From an uncultured Calothrix sp. (GTDB lineage: Bacteria > Cyanobacteriota > Cyanobacteriia > Cyanobacteriales > Nostocaceae), in assembly GCA_937973965.1 (NCBI GenBank), contig CALJJQ010000014.1, forward strand, positions 1 to 64,000: 64,000 bases of DNA, in the 5' to 3' direction. Below, one piece after another: positions 17,710-27,895 of this stretch (its first letter is position 1; the number at the start of each line of letters is the position of its first letter). The translations under genes and the position numbers were made by a program. The notes under the pieces were generated by a model. That model was not told the origin of the DNA, made no database searches, and saw only the letters and a program-made list of their open reading frames with translations.

Positions 17710-20166
17710 ATGTTTGAACACTTCACTTCCCAAGCCATTCGGGTAATCATGCTTGCTCAGGAGGAGGCACGCCGACTGGGCCATAACTTTGTCGGCACCG
17801 AACAAATTCTCCTGGGATTGATTGGAGAAGGTCAAGGGGTTGCAGCCAAAGTGCTGGGCGATTTAGGTATCACCCTCAAGGATGCACGTCGGGAAGTTGA
17901 AAAAATTATTGGTCGCGGTTCGGGTTTTGTGCCATCGGAAATTCCGTTTACCCCGAAGGTAAAAAGTCTATTTGAACAGGCATTTAAGGAAGCGAGAACG
18001 CTGGGTAATAATTATATTAGTACCGAGCATTTGCTGTTAGGTTTAACGGAATCGGGTGAAGGGGTTGCCGCAAAAGTCTTACAGAACTTGGGTATAGATA
18101 TGAAGGAAGTTCGTAAGATGGTGATTCGTCGTCTGGGAGAGGATTTGGCGACGGTTGCTCCGAAGTCAGGGGGTGGTTCAGCGCGTCGCAATCAGCAGAA
18201 TCCGACCTTGGAAGAGTTTGGTAAAAATTTAACCAAGTTAGCGGAACAGGGGCAACTCGATCCGGTTGTGGGTAGAGAAAAAGAGATTGAGCGGACAATA
18301 CAAATCCTGGGACGGCGGACAAAAAACAACCCCGTATTGATTGGGGAGCCAGGTGTGGGTAAAACTGCGATCGCCGAAGGTTTAGCTCAACGAATTGTGA
18401 ATCAGGATGTGCCGGAAATCCTCTTAGAAAAGCAAGTTATCAGCTTGGATATGGGGTTATTGGTAGCTGGAACTCGTTTTCGGGGAGATTTTGAGGAGCG
18501 GTTGAAAAAAATCCTGGAGGAAATTCGCAGTCATGGCAATATTATCCTGGTGATTGATGAAATCCACACCTTAGTGGGTGCGGGTGGAATCGAAGGTGGT
18601 ATGGATGCAGCGAATATTCTCAAACCAGCCCTAGCGCGGGGTGAGATTCAATGTTTAGGGGCGACGACCCTGGATGAGTATCGTCAACATATCGAGCGAG
18701 ACGCGGCTCTAGAGCGGCGTTTCCAGCCGATTATGGTGGGAGAACCATCGGTAGAGGAAACCATTGAGATTCTCTATGGATTGCGGGGAATTTATGAGCA
18801 GCATCACCGGGTGACAATTACGGACGAGGCTTTATTTGCGGCGGCGAAATTGTCCGATCGCTACATTAGCGATCGCTTCCTTCCGGATAAGGCAATTGAC
18901 TTAATTGATGAGGCTGGAAGTCGGGTGCGTTTGCGCAATTCCCAACATGCAGCCAGTCGGGAGATTAAGCGGGAGTTGCTCAAGGTGGCGAAGGAAAAAG
19001 AAAATGCTGTGCGGATACAGGATTTTGACAAAGCTGCAACCCTGCGCGATCGCGAATTGGATTTAGAAGCTCAACTGCAAGCGGAGTCAGAAAATTTTAC
19101 CAGTAATCCCTGTGTGGATGAGGAAGATATCGCCCAAATTGTTGCCGCTTGGACTGGTGTCCCCGTCAACAAGTTGACGGAGTCGGAATCGGAGATGTTA
19201 TTGCATCTGGAGGATACCCTACATCAGCGCTTGATTGGACAGGAATTGGCGGTGAATGCGGTTTCTAAGGCGATTCGTCGCGCTCGTGTCGGATTGAAAA
19301 ATCCCAATCGTCCAATTGCCAGTTTTATTTTCTCTGGACCGACTGGGGTAGGGAAAACCGAACTTGCCAAATCTCTCGCTGCCTACTTCTTTGGTAGCGA
19401 AGAAGCGATGATTCGTTTAGACATGTCTGAATATATGGAGCGTCACACCGTCAGTAAGTTGGTGGGTTCGCCTCCGGGATATGTGGGTTACGATGAAGGC
19501 GGACAATTAACGGAAGCTGTACGTCGTCGTCCCTATACGGTGATTTTGTTTGACGAAATCGAAAAAGCCCATCCCGATATTTTCAACATGTTATTGCAAA
19601 TGTTGGATGATGGACATTTGACGGATTCCAAGGGACGTAAGGTTGATTTCAAGAATACCTTGATTATCTTGACTTCCAACATTGGTTCTAAGGTGATTGA
19701 AAAAGGTGGTGGAGGAATTGGCTTCCAGTTTGAAGATGAAGCCGAAGCTAGCTACAACCGGATTCGCAACTTGGTAAATGAGGAGTTAAAGGCCTTTTTC
19801 CGTCCCGAATTTTTGAATCGTTTGGATGATGTCATCGTCTTTACCCAACTCAAAAAAGACGAAGTGAAACAAATCGCCGAAATTATGCTTAAGGAAATTG
19901 CTGGTCGCTTGACAGAAAAAGGCATCATCCTGGAAGTCACCGAGCGATTTAAGGAGCGAGTTGTGGAAGAGGGATACGACCCTAGCTATGGTGCAAGACC
20001 CCTACGTCGTGCATTAATGCGATTATTAGAAGACTCCCTCGCAGAAGCCATGTTAGCAGGTAAAATTGGCGACGGTGATCGGGCTGTGGTTGACATCGAT
20101 GAAAACGGTCAAGTTGTCGTCAATCAATCCAGTCACAAAGAGTTAGCGATCGCCCAAGCAGGTTAA
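17710..20166 (+). CDS. clpC: ClpC, Hsp100 AAA+ chaperone of the Clp protease
   Basis: ClpC unfolds substrates and feeds them to ClpP. Starting at [12 protein letters not shown] (ATG 17710), where cyanobacterial ClpC proteins usually begin, it is 818 aa; an in-frame ATG nine codons upstream (17683) is less likely. Domains: double Clp N repeat (1-150), first AAA with Walker A GEPGVGKT and Walker B VIDEIHTL, a UVR/middle domain (about 420-455, [16 protein letters not shown]), second AAA with GPTGVGKT and [12 protein letters not shown], and a C-terminal D2-small domain. It appears to be monocistronic, with a strong hairpin terminator 300 bases downstream. Confidence 0.95.
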   Translation: MFEHFTSQAIRVIMLAQEEARRLGHNFVGTEQILLGLIGEGQGVAAKVLGDLGITLKDARREVEKIIGRGSGFVPSEIPFTPKVKSLFEQAFKEARTLGNNYISTEHLLLGLTESGEGVAAKVLQNLGIDMKEVRKMVIRRLGEDLATVAPKSGGGSARRNQQNPTLEEFGKNLTKLAEQGQLDPVVGREKEIERTIQILGRRTKNNPVLIGEPGVGKTAIAEGLAQRIVNQDVPEILLEKQVISLDMGLLVAGTRFRGDFEERLKKILEEIRSHGNIILVIDEIHTLVGAGGIEGGMDAANILKPALARGEIQCLGATTLDEYRQHIERDAALERRFQPIMVGEPSVEETIEILYGLRGIYEQHHRVTITDEALFAAAKLSDRYISDRFLPDKAIDLIDEAGSRVRLRNSQHAASREIKRELLKVAKEKENAVRIQDFDKAATLRDRELDLEAQLQAESENFTSNPCVDEEDIAQIVAAWTGVPVNKLTESESEMLLHLEDTLHQRLIGQELAVNAVSKAIRRARVGLKNPNRPIASFIFSGPTGVGKTELAKSLAAYFFGSEEAMIRLDMSEYMERHTVSKLVGSPPGYVGYDEGGQLTEAVRRRPYTVILFDEIEKAHPDIFNMLLQMLDDGHLTDSKGRKVDFKNTLIILTSNIGSKVIEKGGGGIGFQFEDEAEASYNRIRNLVNEELKAFFRPEFLNRLDDVIVFTQLKKDEVKQIAEIMLKEIAGRLTEKGIILEVTERFKERVVEEGYDPSYGARPLRRALMRLLEDSLAEAMLAGKIGDGDRAVVDIDENGQVVVNQSSHKELAIAQAG

Positions 20167-20511
20167 GGAAAGTTAAGGAAAGAAGACGGGAGACAGGAGG
20201 TTTTAGCTGTTAGTAATTAGCTTTATTTCCCCTGTTCTCCTTTTTTCAAAGGTTCCAAATTCCAAAATAAGAACATCTCGGGTGCATCCCAGCTTTTATC
20301 GTTCGGTGACAGAATAATCTGAATCATTGCATTGGAAGTCTGAGCTTCAGCAATCGATGGACTGATTCTGAGTGATGGATTTTGCGAGAGTTAATCCAAA
20401 ATCGAAGGGCTTGCGGTAGGATGGGGTTATTAAATTGACTTGGAACAAACATTGGATGAATTGGTATATTTAATACCCCTAGCTAATGGTTAGGGGTTTT
20501 TATTTCCAGTT
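20167..20511. other. clpC 3' spacer
   Basis: No gene. Ends in a good bidirectional terminator (20474-20504) shared with the converging oxidoreductase gene. Confidence 0.6.
20474..20504 (+). terminator. intrinsic terminator
   Basis: Stem ACCCCTA / TAGGGGT around a short loop, followed by TTTTTATTT. It terminates clpC and, by its symmetry, perhaps the oxidoreductase gene coming from the other side. Confidence 0.8.
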
Positions 20512-21207
20512 TTAGATCCCAGCAAACCACTCATATCCCATGTCTTCCCAGTAACCTCGATATCTGGATAATTGACTGACGAGGGTAATCCGAGTCACCC
20601 ATTTACTTTGCTTATAACCTAATTTAATGGGTGCAGCTAGACGTAGGGGAGCGCCATTTTCTATCGGTAGGGGTTCACCGTTTTTTTGGTATGCCATGAG
20701 GGTTTGGGGGTGGACAGCCGAAGCAATATCCCAACTGGAATAATATCCATCAGCTGAGGTAAAATAGACATACTTCACACCAGGTTTTGGTTGGGCGATC
20801 GCAATTAGTTCCCGTAAACGGACTCCCCCCCATTGAACAATGGCAGCCCACCCTTCAACACACACATGACGGATAATCATGGATGTGGAGGGTAAAGCTT
20901 GAATTTCTGTTAATTTCAGAGAAAGGGGTTGGTTGACTTCTCCATCGATAATGAGGCGATATTCATCGGGTGGTATGATGGGGGTATTGCGAAATGTATT
21001 GACAATTAGGGCTTTTGCTTCAATTTGGGAAGGGGAAAACTCGGGAACGAGTTTTTGAGGACGAAAAATCCAACTTTCCAATTTTTCATTGAGAGGCATT
21101 GTCAGGGTTCCGATGATATCTTCACCAATGGGAGTTCCACAACCCCCCAATACCATACCGAGACTGGAAATTCCTGTAAGTTGCAAAAATTGACGACGAG
21201 TGACCAT
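20512..21207 (-). CDS. sulfite-oxidase-type molybdopterin oxidoreductase with Tat/lipobox signal
   Basis: A 231-residue protein of the oxidoreductase molybdopterin-binding family (YedY/MsrP-like fold). The N-terminus carries a twin-arginine motif (TRRQFLQL) followed by a lipobox-like LGGC at residues 20-23, so it is probably exported folded and may be lipid-anchored. The molybdenum-ligating cysteine is in the RHVCVEGWAAIVQWGG block (about residue 115). The domain is catalytic only; there is no heme or dimerisation domain, and no membrane partner (MsrQ) is nearby. The substrate cannot be predicted. Confidence 0.85.
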   Translation of the reverse strand: MVTRRQFLQLTGISSLGMVLGGCGTPIGEDIIGTLTMPLNEKLESWIFRPQKLVPEFSPSQIEAKALIVNTFRNTPIIPPDEYRLIIDGEVNQPLSLKLTEIQALPSTSMIIRHVCVEGWAAIVQWGGVRLRELIAIAQPKPGVKYVYFTSADGYYSSWDIASAVHPQTLMAYQKNGEPLPIENGAPLRLAAPIKLGYKQSKWVTRITLVSQLSRYRGYWEDMGYEWFAGI

Positions 21208-21664
21208 GATATGGTTAGTACGGGGAAGGATGTTTGGATGGGGAAGTGTTTGTTGTACAAATATCCGATGGTGATTGCATGTTAACCGTTAATTGTCAAC
21301 AAAGCTGAAATCGGACAATTGGTGTGTTAGTGTTCCCATTCAAACATTTTATAGTGGTAGTGGTCTGTCCCATAAGTTTTGTAGACCTGTTCTACAACAA
21401 CGCCTAGGGATTTTAAACTGAGCAGCTATCTTGCGACTAAGAGATATATCACCACATATTAACAATATTATTAACATATTAACGAGAAATCAGGTGTTTG
21501 GGATTGCTTCCTTAGACCGCAATGACGGTGTTTACGTTGTCCTTACGTAAGTCCTGAATATATTAAATTATTAAAAATCTTGAGGATTTGCGACAAAAGT
21601 CCAGGATGTGCAGTAAGCTCAGTTTGAGTTGTGTTGTCGATTTTAATAGGAAGGAATATTTATT
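21208..21664. other. spacer upstream of psaI
   Basis: Contains at about 21351-21380 a left-end fragment (TAGTGGTCTGTCCCATAAGTT) of the small MITE seen whole at 41071-41193, and AGGAAGGA at about 21649 serving psaI. Otherwise nothing seen. Confidence 0.5.
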
Positions 21665-21772
21665 ATGGCAGCGTCATTTTTACCTTCGATTTTGGTTCCT
21701 CTAACTGGTCTGGTTTTCCCCGCAGTCACAATGGCTTTCATGCTGTTGTACATGGAAAGCGATAGTATCTAA
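21665..21772 (+). CDS. psaI: photosystem I subunit VIII (PsaI)
   Basis: A 35-residue single-span membrane protein. [20 protein letters not shown] followed by FMLLYM is the PsaI signature (compare the plastid form with LPSIFVPLVGLVFPAIAMAS). PsaI sits at the edge of the photosystem I monomer next to PsaL and PsaM and helps organise the trimer or tetramer interface. AGGAAGGA lies about nine bases before the ATG. It is alone here; psaL is not adjacent. Confidence 0.88.
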   Translation: MAASFLPSILVPLTGLVFPAVTMAFMLLYMESDSI

Positions 21773-22034
21773 TCAATCAGGCTTTTTCCTACCTATCTGG
21801 GAAGATATGGTGGGTGGTTTTGGTGTTGATCTGCTGGGGTGCATTTAATTAAGTTGACTGTTGACTGTTGACTGCAAAATTACATGTGCTTTTCCCGCAT
21901 TTCTCATAGGTGAGCGGTAAGTGTCGAGTAACGGGTTGATCTTCCCACTACTCCATAATCCCCACTCCCTAATGGCTGTAAATTTTAGGGTTTGTGAGAA
22001 ATCCGGGTTTTGCAGATTTCGCACCAAAACCTAA

Positions 22035-23354
22035 TCACAGTAACTTGAGTTGTAGGTCTATTGCTGCAACTGGATTTTCCCTATCCTCTGGGGAGGTTTT
22101 GTTGTCGTTATTTGCAGGTTCGTCCCAATTATCATCTGCCGTAGACATTAAATTTTGAGCCGCTTCTAGCATCAATTGGGAAATATCCTTCAAATCTTCA
22201 CGATTATTTAAATATTTTTGTAGTGCTTCCATAGGGTCAATACTATTGTAGGCACTTAACTCTGGGACACGGGGACGAGCTAATTGACTGATTAATTCTG
22301 GTTGAACTGTGTAGGTGTGGGCAGATTTGAGAGCTTGGTGGAGAGCGGGGGTATCAATTAAATCCAACTGTTCCGAGCGGAGTTTATAGATTAGCCGTAC
22401 CACCGCATCGGTGATATCGTGTTTTGCGATCGCTTTTAAAATGGCCGTTTGGGGGTCTTCCTGTTTCGATACATCCACTTCAATAGTCCGAAACACCCGT
22501 ACGGGTAAAGGGTGAAATTCCCAATTTACCTGACCATTATCAATTTCAACTAGCACATAACCCTTATCTTCCTTCTCCTCACTAAAATCAACCCGTTCAA
22601 TACTACCGGGGTAAATTACAGGTGGATTATTGTGCTTATTTAAATTTTGGTGACGATGGACATGACCTAAAGCCACATAATCAAAACAGTCGCGGGTCAA
22701 TAAGGATAAGGGTAAAGTAAACCCTTTCCCCACAGCTAAATACCTTTCTGCTCCCAGGGTGGCATTATCTGCCATTAAGTGGGCTAATAGAATAGTGGGA
22801 ATCTGGGGATCGAGACGACGAATTTCCCCCTCTAAAACCACCTGTAACCGTTCCGTTAACAGATGATTTACCTCCGACAATGACATCCCCTCGCTTTCCT
22901 GTCGTGTCATCAAAGTCGAACGGGTTAACCAGGGTAAGGTAATCACATTCACCGGACCATTGCGAGTTTGAATCACATGGGTGGTCAGGGTATCTCCAAC
23001 AATAAAACCAGGTACACCCAAAGTCCGATAAATACATAAACTTGCACCCCCCTGTCCTTGGGAATGTTGGTCATGATTACCCACTAATAGTACAGTAGGG
23101 ATTTGTGCATCCACAAGCCGACGAAACTGACTTGCAAAAGCTTCTTGAATGTAGGGGGGAGGGGTTGCATCCGGGAACGCATCCCCTCCAAATAGCACCA
23201 AATCAACGGGTTCACTCAAAGCACGGTCGATACAACGGGATAAGGTTTGGACAAAATCTTCTAAACGGGTATTTAAACCGGTTTCTGGGTTAATGCGTCC
23301 GTGGGAAAACCCACTACCCATATGAATGTCAGAAAGATGAAGGATTTTGAGCAT
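22035..23354 (-). CDS. SbcD/Mre11-like DNA repair exonuclease
   Basis: A calcineurin-like metallophosphoesterase of the SbcD/Mre11 group. Metal-binding motifs are DIHMG (LHLSDIHMGSGF, residues 5-16), GGD (LVLFGGDAFPD), GNHDQHSQ, and GHVH near residue 230. The C-terminal 150 residues include a capping domain and an acidic, unstructured tail. I chose MLKILHLSD at 23354 because the fold starts right there; an upstream in-frame start (23390) would add twelve residues not expected in the family. No sbcC is adjacent. Confidence 0.85.
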   Translation of the reverse strand: MLKILHLSDIHMGSGFSHGRINPETGLNTRLEDFVQTLSRCIDRALSEPVDLVLFGGDAFPDATPPPYIQEAFASQFRRLVDAQIPTVLLVGNHDQHSQGQGGASLCIYRTLGVPGFIVGDTLTTHVIQTRNGPVNVITLPWLTRSTLMTRQESEGMSLSEVNHLLTERLQVVLEGEIRRLDPQIPTILLAHLMADNATLGAERYLAVGKGFTLPLSLLTRDCFDYVALGHVHRHQNLNKHNNPPVIYPGSIERVDFSEEKEDKGYVLVEIDNGQVNWEFHPLPVRVFRTIEVDVSKQEDPQTAILKAIAKHDITDAVVRLIYKLRSEQLDLIDTPALHQALKSAHTYTVQPELISQLARPRVPELSAYNSIDPMEALQKYLNNREDLKDISQLMLEAAQNLMSTADDNWDEPANNDNKTSPEDRENPVAAIDLQLKLL

Positions 23355-23377
23355 AGGGGACAGGAGATAGTGTAGAT

Positions 23378-23461
23378 AGGACTTATGCAAATGTCACAAA
23401 AATTCTGATTTTTTGTTTGTAGTTAGCACTGTCTGCGCTGACTTTGAGGACTAAATCCCCA
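23378..23461. mobile_element. truncated inverted copy of the AGGACTTACG element
   Basis: Starts AGGACTTATGCAAATGTCAC and matches the reverse complement of 11480-11563, ending at TTTGAGGACTAAAT. The far terminus is missing. Confidence 0.55.
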
Positions 23462-23789
23462 TTTCTCACAAAACCCTAAAACTCATAGGAAATAGGGAGT
23501 AGGGAGTCGTGAGTGGAAGGAAAATCAATCCGTTACTCAAGGCTTACAACTTACTCGTGAGAAATCCAGGTAAAGTCTTCACTACGAACTTAAAATAACT
23601 GGTTAGGTAAATCCTAAAATAGATTACGCGATCGCTGAAATATTTTACTAGCAAATTCGGCGAAATCATGGTGGTATTGTTGAGTGTCTCTCCTGAGATA
23701 ATCTCGATTTTGACAGTATTTGCAGACAATGGGTACTGAGTAGGATCTGCAGAAAAAGTCTTCTCGCGAGGATAGAGAATAGGGAGTGG

Positions 23790-23818
23790 GTAGAGACGAC
23801 CCGTCGGGTCGTCTCTAC
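23790..23818. repeat. dispersed hairpin repeat, GTAGAGACGACCC type
   Basis: Perfect 13-bp arms GTAGAGACGACCC and GGGTCGTCTCTAC with loop GTC. The outer arm GTAGAGACG/CGTCTCTAC is shared by the whole family, while the inner arm differs between copies. Confidence 0.9.
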
Positions 23819-24018
23819 AGGGAGTAGTTTTAAGCTAATAATTCCACTGTTCACAAAACCCAAAAAACTACAGATGTCCGGTTTTTGAACTTCCACACAC
23901 CTATTTGGAAAGCAGTTTTTGCAACTAAAATATCTTCAATACCTGACAAGATATAGAGAGACAATTTATTGCATCTGGACGATTTTTCAAAAAGTCCTAA
24001 TTAAAATATATTCATCAT

Positions 24019-26388
24019 TCAAGAATTACGAATTATGGTATTTCCGCCTAAATTTGCCGCGATTCTCATGGCACTACTGGCGGTTTGATATAGTACTTCT
24101 AGTGTTTGTGCATCATCAGGAAATTCGGCAATTCCACCGCTAAAGGTAATTCCTAATTCCTCTAAACCTGCTAAGGCTTTCATAATACATGCATAACCTT
24201 CATCCCGACCTGCACCATATAAACCAATGACAAATTCATCGCCTCCCCATCGACTGACAACATCTTCTAAACGAAATTCTGCTAATAAATGGGAAGCAAT
24301 CTCCCGCAATATCCTATCTCCACTTTCTTTTCCTTGCTGCAAATTAATTTTCTGAAAGTTATCGATATCCAACACAACTAAACATAAACTATGACCATAA
24401 CGACGGCTTAAACTAATTAATTTTGCTAATTCTTGTTGGGCTTTATGACGATTTGCGAGTTTTGTTAAGGGGTCAGTTTCTGTTAAATTCTTCCAAATTT
24501 TAACCCTTTCTAAACGGTTAATGATTCTTGTCACTAATTCTGGACCAATAATTGGTTTACAAACAAAATCATCTGCTCCTGCACTAAATACCTGATTGAC
24601 AGTTGCCGCATCATTATGTACTGTCAAAAAAACAATGGGTAATTCGCTCCAATAGGGGTGATTGCGGACTTCTTGACAAATTTCTATACCATTTTTTTCC
24701 GGCATTTCCACATCTAAAATTAACAAATCGGGAGCAACGGTTTCCAATGTTTCCCAGAATTGTTGAACTTGGGTGAGAACTGTGACGTTTAAACCCCAAG
24801 GTTGCAATAAAATTTGGACTGCTGCACCCAAACTTTTATCATCATCAACGATTAAAACCTTGGCTTCTGCGCTCAGGGTCAGCTGAAGCATCTCTTGAAC
24901 CGCAGTATTTAAGCTTTCAGGAGTAACAGGTGTTTCAATGAAGCGATGACGATTGTTGCGGACTGAATGGAGTAAAATTTCTGTTTCTGATTGATTACCA
25001 ATGATTACAACTGGAACTGAGGGTTTACGTGCATCACATTCGCTGATAAAATTGGATAATTCAGTTCGATTATGGGAAATCTTGCTATCTACAACTACTA
25101 AATTGGGATGCTTTTGATATAGTCCTCTGCGTGCTGTTTCCAGGTCACTGACTACCATTGTGGCAATTTCTTTCTCTAATTTTGTTTGTAAATCAGTGGT
25201 GTTGATGGTTGTTGCTAGGGATTTTTGCTGTCGATGATGATTTTCGATCACCATGACAATCAACTGCGGAGCGATGTTGGAGGTAGGGGAGTCCGTCGAG
25301 GTGATGTGTTGGTTAATTTCTTGGTGTAGCTGGTCAACTAAGTCAGTTAAATACGCTACTTCTTGAGTGCTAAAATCTTGGTGGGATTGGAGGATTGTTT
25401 CAATTTGTCGAGCGATCGCAGAACCATTTCCGATGTCAAATGTTCCCAAAGAACCCGCTAAGGAATGAGCTTCTTGACGAGCTGTATTTTGCAGTTGGGG
25501 TGAAAGTTGCTGATTTTGAGCAGCAGTGACAGTTTGTGTCAGAATAGCTAACTGCTCTTGTACCCGTGGTTGATGACGTTGCCAAATTTGGGCGATCGCG
25601 GAGCGACTTTCTTGGTGTATGGCATTTTCAACTTCTTCTTGACCAACTTTACCATTTTTCTGGTTGAGATTGGTATTTTGGGCTTTTTCGGTATTTTGTT
25701 GGTGATGTTCGTTTTCTACTGGTTTTAGGCGATAACCGATTCCGTAAACAGTTTCAATCAAATTTGCTGGAGCGCCAACGGCTTTGAGTTTTTGTCTTAA
25801 ACCTTTAATATGGGTACGCACAGCTTCTTCCCCTGGTGTATCATCGTAGGACCAGAGATGCTCTAATATCATCCCACAACTAAACACCCGTCGGGTATTG
25901 CGTAAAAATAATTCTAATAAAGCATATTCCTTCGGGGTTAGGGATAAAACCTGTTTTGCATAGGTGACTTCACAGCTAGTCGGATCTAAATGCAATTCTC
26001 CCCATGTTAATATTGGTTGAGCTAAACTGGTACTGCGTCGCAACAAAGCCCGAATTCTGGCAACTAATTCCTCTTGCTCAAAAGGTTTGACAATATAATC
26101 ATCCGCACCTGCATCTAAACCAATTGCTTTTTCGTGACTGCTTGCACATCCCGTCAGTAGCAAAATCGGCATTTGCTTACCAGATTGTCGCACTTGACGA
26201 CAGACACTCAACCCGTCAAGCTCTGGCAAGTTGACATCCAAAATAATTAAATCATAATCATAGGCTTGAATTAACTCTAACGCGGATTTTCCGTCAGCAA
26301 CAATTTCCACGGCATAAATTTGGTTGATCAAAATTTCTGCCAAAAGTTCTGCAATCGAGTTATCGTCTTCAACAACGAGAATTTTCAT
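24019..26388 (-). CDS. hybrid response regulator: REC-wHTH-HPt-REC-REC-GGDEF
   Basis: A 789-residue multidomain signalling protein. In order: receiver with phospho-acceptor Asp51 (LIILDVNLPELDG); OmpR-type winged helix (about 125-222, LTPKEYALLELF and VRTHIKGLRQKL); an HPt domain with His308 (EAHSLAGSLGTF); a degenerate receiver-like segment (about 375-495); a canonical receiver (about 512-625, LLILDVEMPEKNG); and a GGDEF domain with an intact RWGGDEF motif (about 640-789). It should make cyclic di-GMP and bind DNA, though which phosphorelay feeds it is unknown. It has no cognate kinase adjacent and is probably monocistronic. Confidence 0.9.
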   Translation of the reverse strand: MKILVVEDDNSIAELLAEILINQIYAVEIVADGKSALELIQAYDYDLIILDVNLPELDGLSVCRQVRQSGKQMPILLLTGCASSHEKAIGLDAGADDYIVKPFEQEELVARIRALLRRSTSLAQPILTWGELHLDPTSCEVTYAKQVLSLTPKEYALLELFLRNTRRVFSCGMILEHLWSYDDTPGEEAVRTHIKGLRQKLKAVGAPANLIETVYGIGYRLKPVENEHHQQNTEKAQNTNLNQKNGKVGQEEVENAIHQESRSAIAQIWQRHQPRVQEQLAILTQTVTAAQNQQLSPQLQNTARQEAHSLAGSLGTFDIGNGSAIARQIETILQSHQDFSTQEVAYLTDLVDQLHQEINQHITSTDSPTSNIAPQLIVMVIENHHRQQKSLATTINTTDLQTKLEKEIATMVVSDLETARRGLYQKHPNLVVVDSKISHNRTELSNFISECDARKPSVPVVIIGNQSETEILLHSVRNNRHRFIETPVTPESLNTAVQEMLQLTLSAEAKVLIVDDDKSLGAAVQILLQPWGLNVTVLTQVQQFWETLETVAPDLLILDVEMPEKNGIEICQEVRNHPYWSELPIVFLTVHNDAATVNQVFSAGADDFVCKPIIGPELVTRIINRLERVKIWKNLTETDPLTKLANRHKAQQELAKLISLSRRYGHSLCLVVLDIDNFQKINLQQGKESGDRILREIASHLLAEFRLEDVVSRWGGDEFVIGLYGAGRDEGYACIMKALAGLEELGITFSGGIAEFPDDAQTLEVLYQTASSAMRIAANLGGNTIIRNS

Positions 26389-26862
26389 AAAATCATCTTT
26401 GGCTGAAAATAATTCCGCATCGCCACCATAGCTGTCTGTATTAGTTTATCAATTTGAGGAAGGGAATAGGGAGTTGGGATTGAGGATGGGAAAAGAGAAT
26501 ACAGCTGAGAGGATGTTTGTCAAGTATTAATTATCACTATTTTGACTATTGTCCTGACTCTGGACATGGGGTTATAAAGCTGATTTTTCCTTCGAGAGTA
26601 TAGATGCGACATGTCGCGTCTCTTCCCATTCCCAAAAACGATAGTTCAAGTATGAAAAATAACTTTTTCAACAGCCTTTTAGAGAATACAGGCAAACGAA
26701 GGATAAAAGAAGTATTCGGAAAGAGATGAATGTATGATTTCTACTATTTTTTCAGCGTTTAGACAACTATACTTTCTATTGCTCAGAGGATATATAACTA
26801 CTTTCCGAGTCTAAAGGATGAATTTTTTAGCTGTACAAATATAAGTATTTTCAGGAATAATC
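26389..26862. other. spacer with an inverted MITE copy
   Basis: No gene. Most of 26506-26684 is a MITE; the remainder is the leader of the secreted protein gene, with AGGAA before its ATG. Confidence 0.6.
26506..26684. mobile_element. MITE family 1 (GAGGATGTTTG ends), inverted copy
   Basis: Starts TGAGAGGATGTTTGTCAAG and ends near CAACAGCCTTTTAGA. It is the inverse of the copy at 45940-46114 and contains the same internal palindrome (ATGCGACATGTCGCGTCT). Confidence 0.8.
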
Positions 26863-27462
26863 ATGGCAAAGCGTTGGCTGAGGAAGGGGGTAATTTCGAC
26901 TATTTCCGCGATCGCTCTCTTGGCGATTGAGGTGGTTAGTGTATCTGCGACAACAACGGTAATTAAAGGACAAACCTTACACGAGTTATGTACCACATTT
27001 CCTTTAAACTCCCAATGTCAAGATTTTGAGGCGATACCCTTATCTAAGCGTGGGGGAACAACTGCAAACTGTAGTTTCAATAGTAACAACGTAGAAATTC
27101 AGGGGGAGTGTAAAATCCAAGTTGACCAGGAAGGAATACTAATTCATCAAGAAGCAGGAGAAAGTTCTAGTCGCCGTGTTCGGATTACTCCCCAGAAGTT
27201 CAATAGCTTTGTATACGAGGATATAGAAATTGATAACGTTGAGAAAACACTGATTAACTATTTTCTTTTGGGTATCGCCGGAGCAGCTAGTACTCCCAAG
27301 ATAAAGCTAGCAAAAATCGAAATCAATTACAATTCCCAACAGCGAAATACAAGTACTTTGGTTGTAATTATTGGTCGAGACAAGGGTAACGAATTGCGAT
27401 CGCAGTTAGAAAAATTAACCACACCCCAAGCCAACACACCTGTCATTCCCCCTCAACCATAA
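26863..27462 (+). CDS. secreted hypothetical protein (199 aa)
   Basis: A signal peptide is visible (basic KRWLRKG, then a hydrophobic run to VSVSATT). The mature part has several Cys residues (ELCTTFPLNSQCQDF, ANCSF, GECKI), predicted beta strands and a Pro-rich end. I do not recognise a family. AGGAA lies six bases before the ATG. The neighbouring small gene converges on it. Probably periplasmic; function unknown. Confidence 0.6.
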   Translation: MAKRWLRKGVISTISAIALLAIEVVSVSATTTVIKGQTLHELCTTFPLNSQCQDFEAIPLSKRGGTTANCSFNSNNVEIQGECKIQVDQEGILIHQEAGESSSRRVRITPQKFNSFVYEDIEIDNVEKTLINYFLLGIAGAASTPKIKLAKIEINYNSQQRNTSTLVVIIGRDKGNELRSQLEKLTTPQANTPVIPPQP

Positions 27463-27541
27463 AATATCTCTGTATCTATCCTCCTATTTCCTCTGATATT
27501 TTCCGTAAGTTGGTTTTATTCCTCAATCATGGGGAATCCTA

Positions 27542-27895
27542 TTAGCTATTTTGTTCTAAATACTGGTTAACATCTTCAACCACACGGGTAAGTTCGGCTT
27601 CTGTTGTCAGTTTAATTTGCTGATCACGAATCGTTAATAATACCTTAGCAGCAAAGGGTGTGGGCCAAATATTAGGGTTGCAAAATAGTTCTAAAAAGAC
27701 TCCGGAAACATGGCGATATTCCATAACTGGTTGGGGTGAGGGTTTTTTGCTTGTACCTGTATTGGTTGCGGAAATTATCTTTAAGCTGCTGATTAAGCTA
27801 TCGAGAGCAGTTTTGATTTCTTTGACAGCATCACTGGGAATCGCAACGCTGACCGAACCATTTTCGAGGTTGAGTGTTAATCGGGGTGAGTCCAT
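27542..27895 (-). CDS. small hypothetical protein (117 aa)
   Basis: A compact soluble protein with an N-terminal beta strand region (RLTLNLENGSVSVAIPSDAV), a helix, a Ser/Thr/Pro-rich bridge, and a C-terminal alpha/beta part (WPTPFAAKVLLTIRDQQIKL...). No known motif, signal peptide or membrane segment. It converges with the secreted gene on its left. Confidence 0.55.
   Translation of the reverse strand: MDSPRLTLNLENGSVSVAIPSDAVKEIKTALDSLISSLKIISATNTGTSKKPSPQPVMEYRHVSGVFLELFCNPNIWPTPFAAKVLLTIRDQQIKLTTEAELTRVVEDVNQYLEQNS

Larger units (their letters stand above)
23355..24018. other. repeat-rich spacer
   Basis: No gene. Contains an inverted MITE-like piece (23378-23461), a GTAGTAGGAAAATCAACCC-type repeat (about 23490-23570) and the perfect hairpin at 23790-23818. 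Confidence 0.6.
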
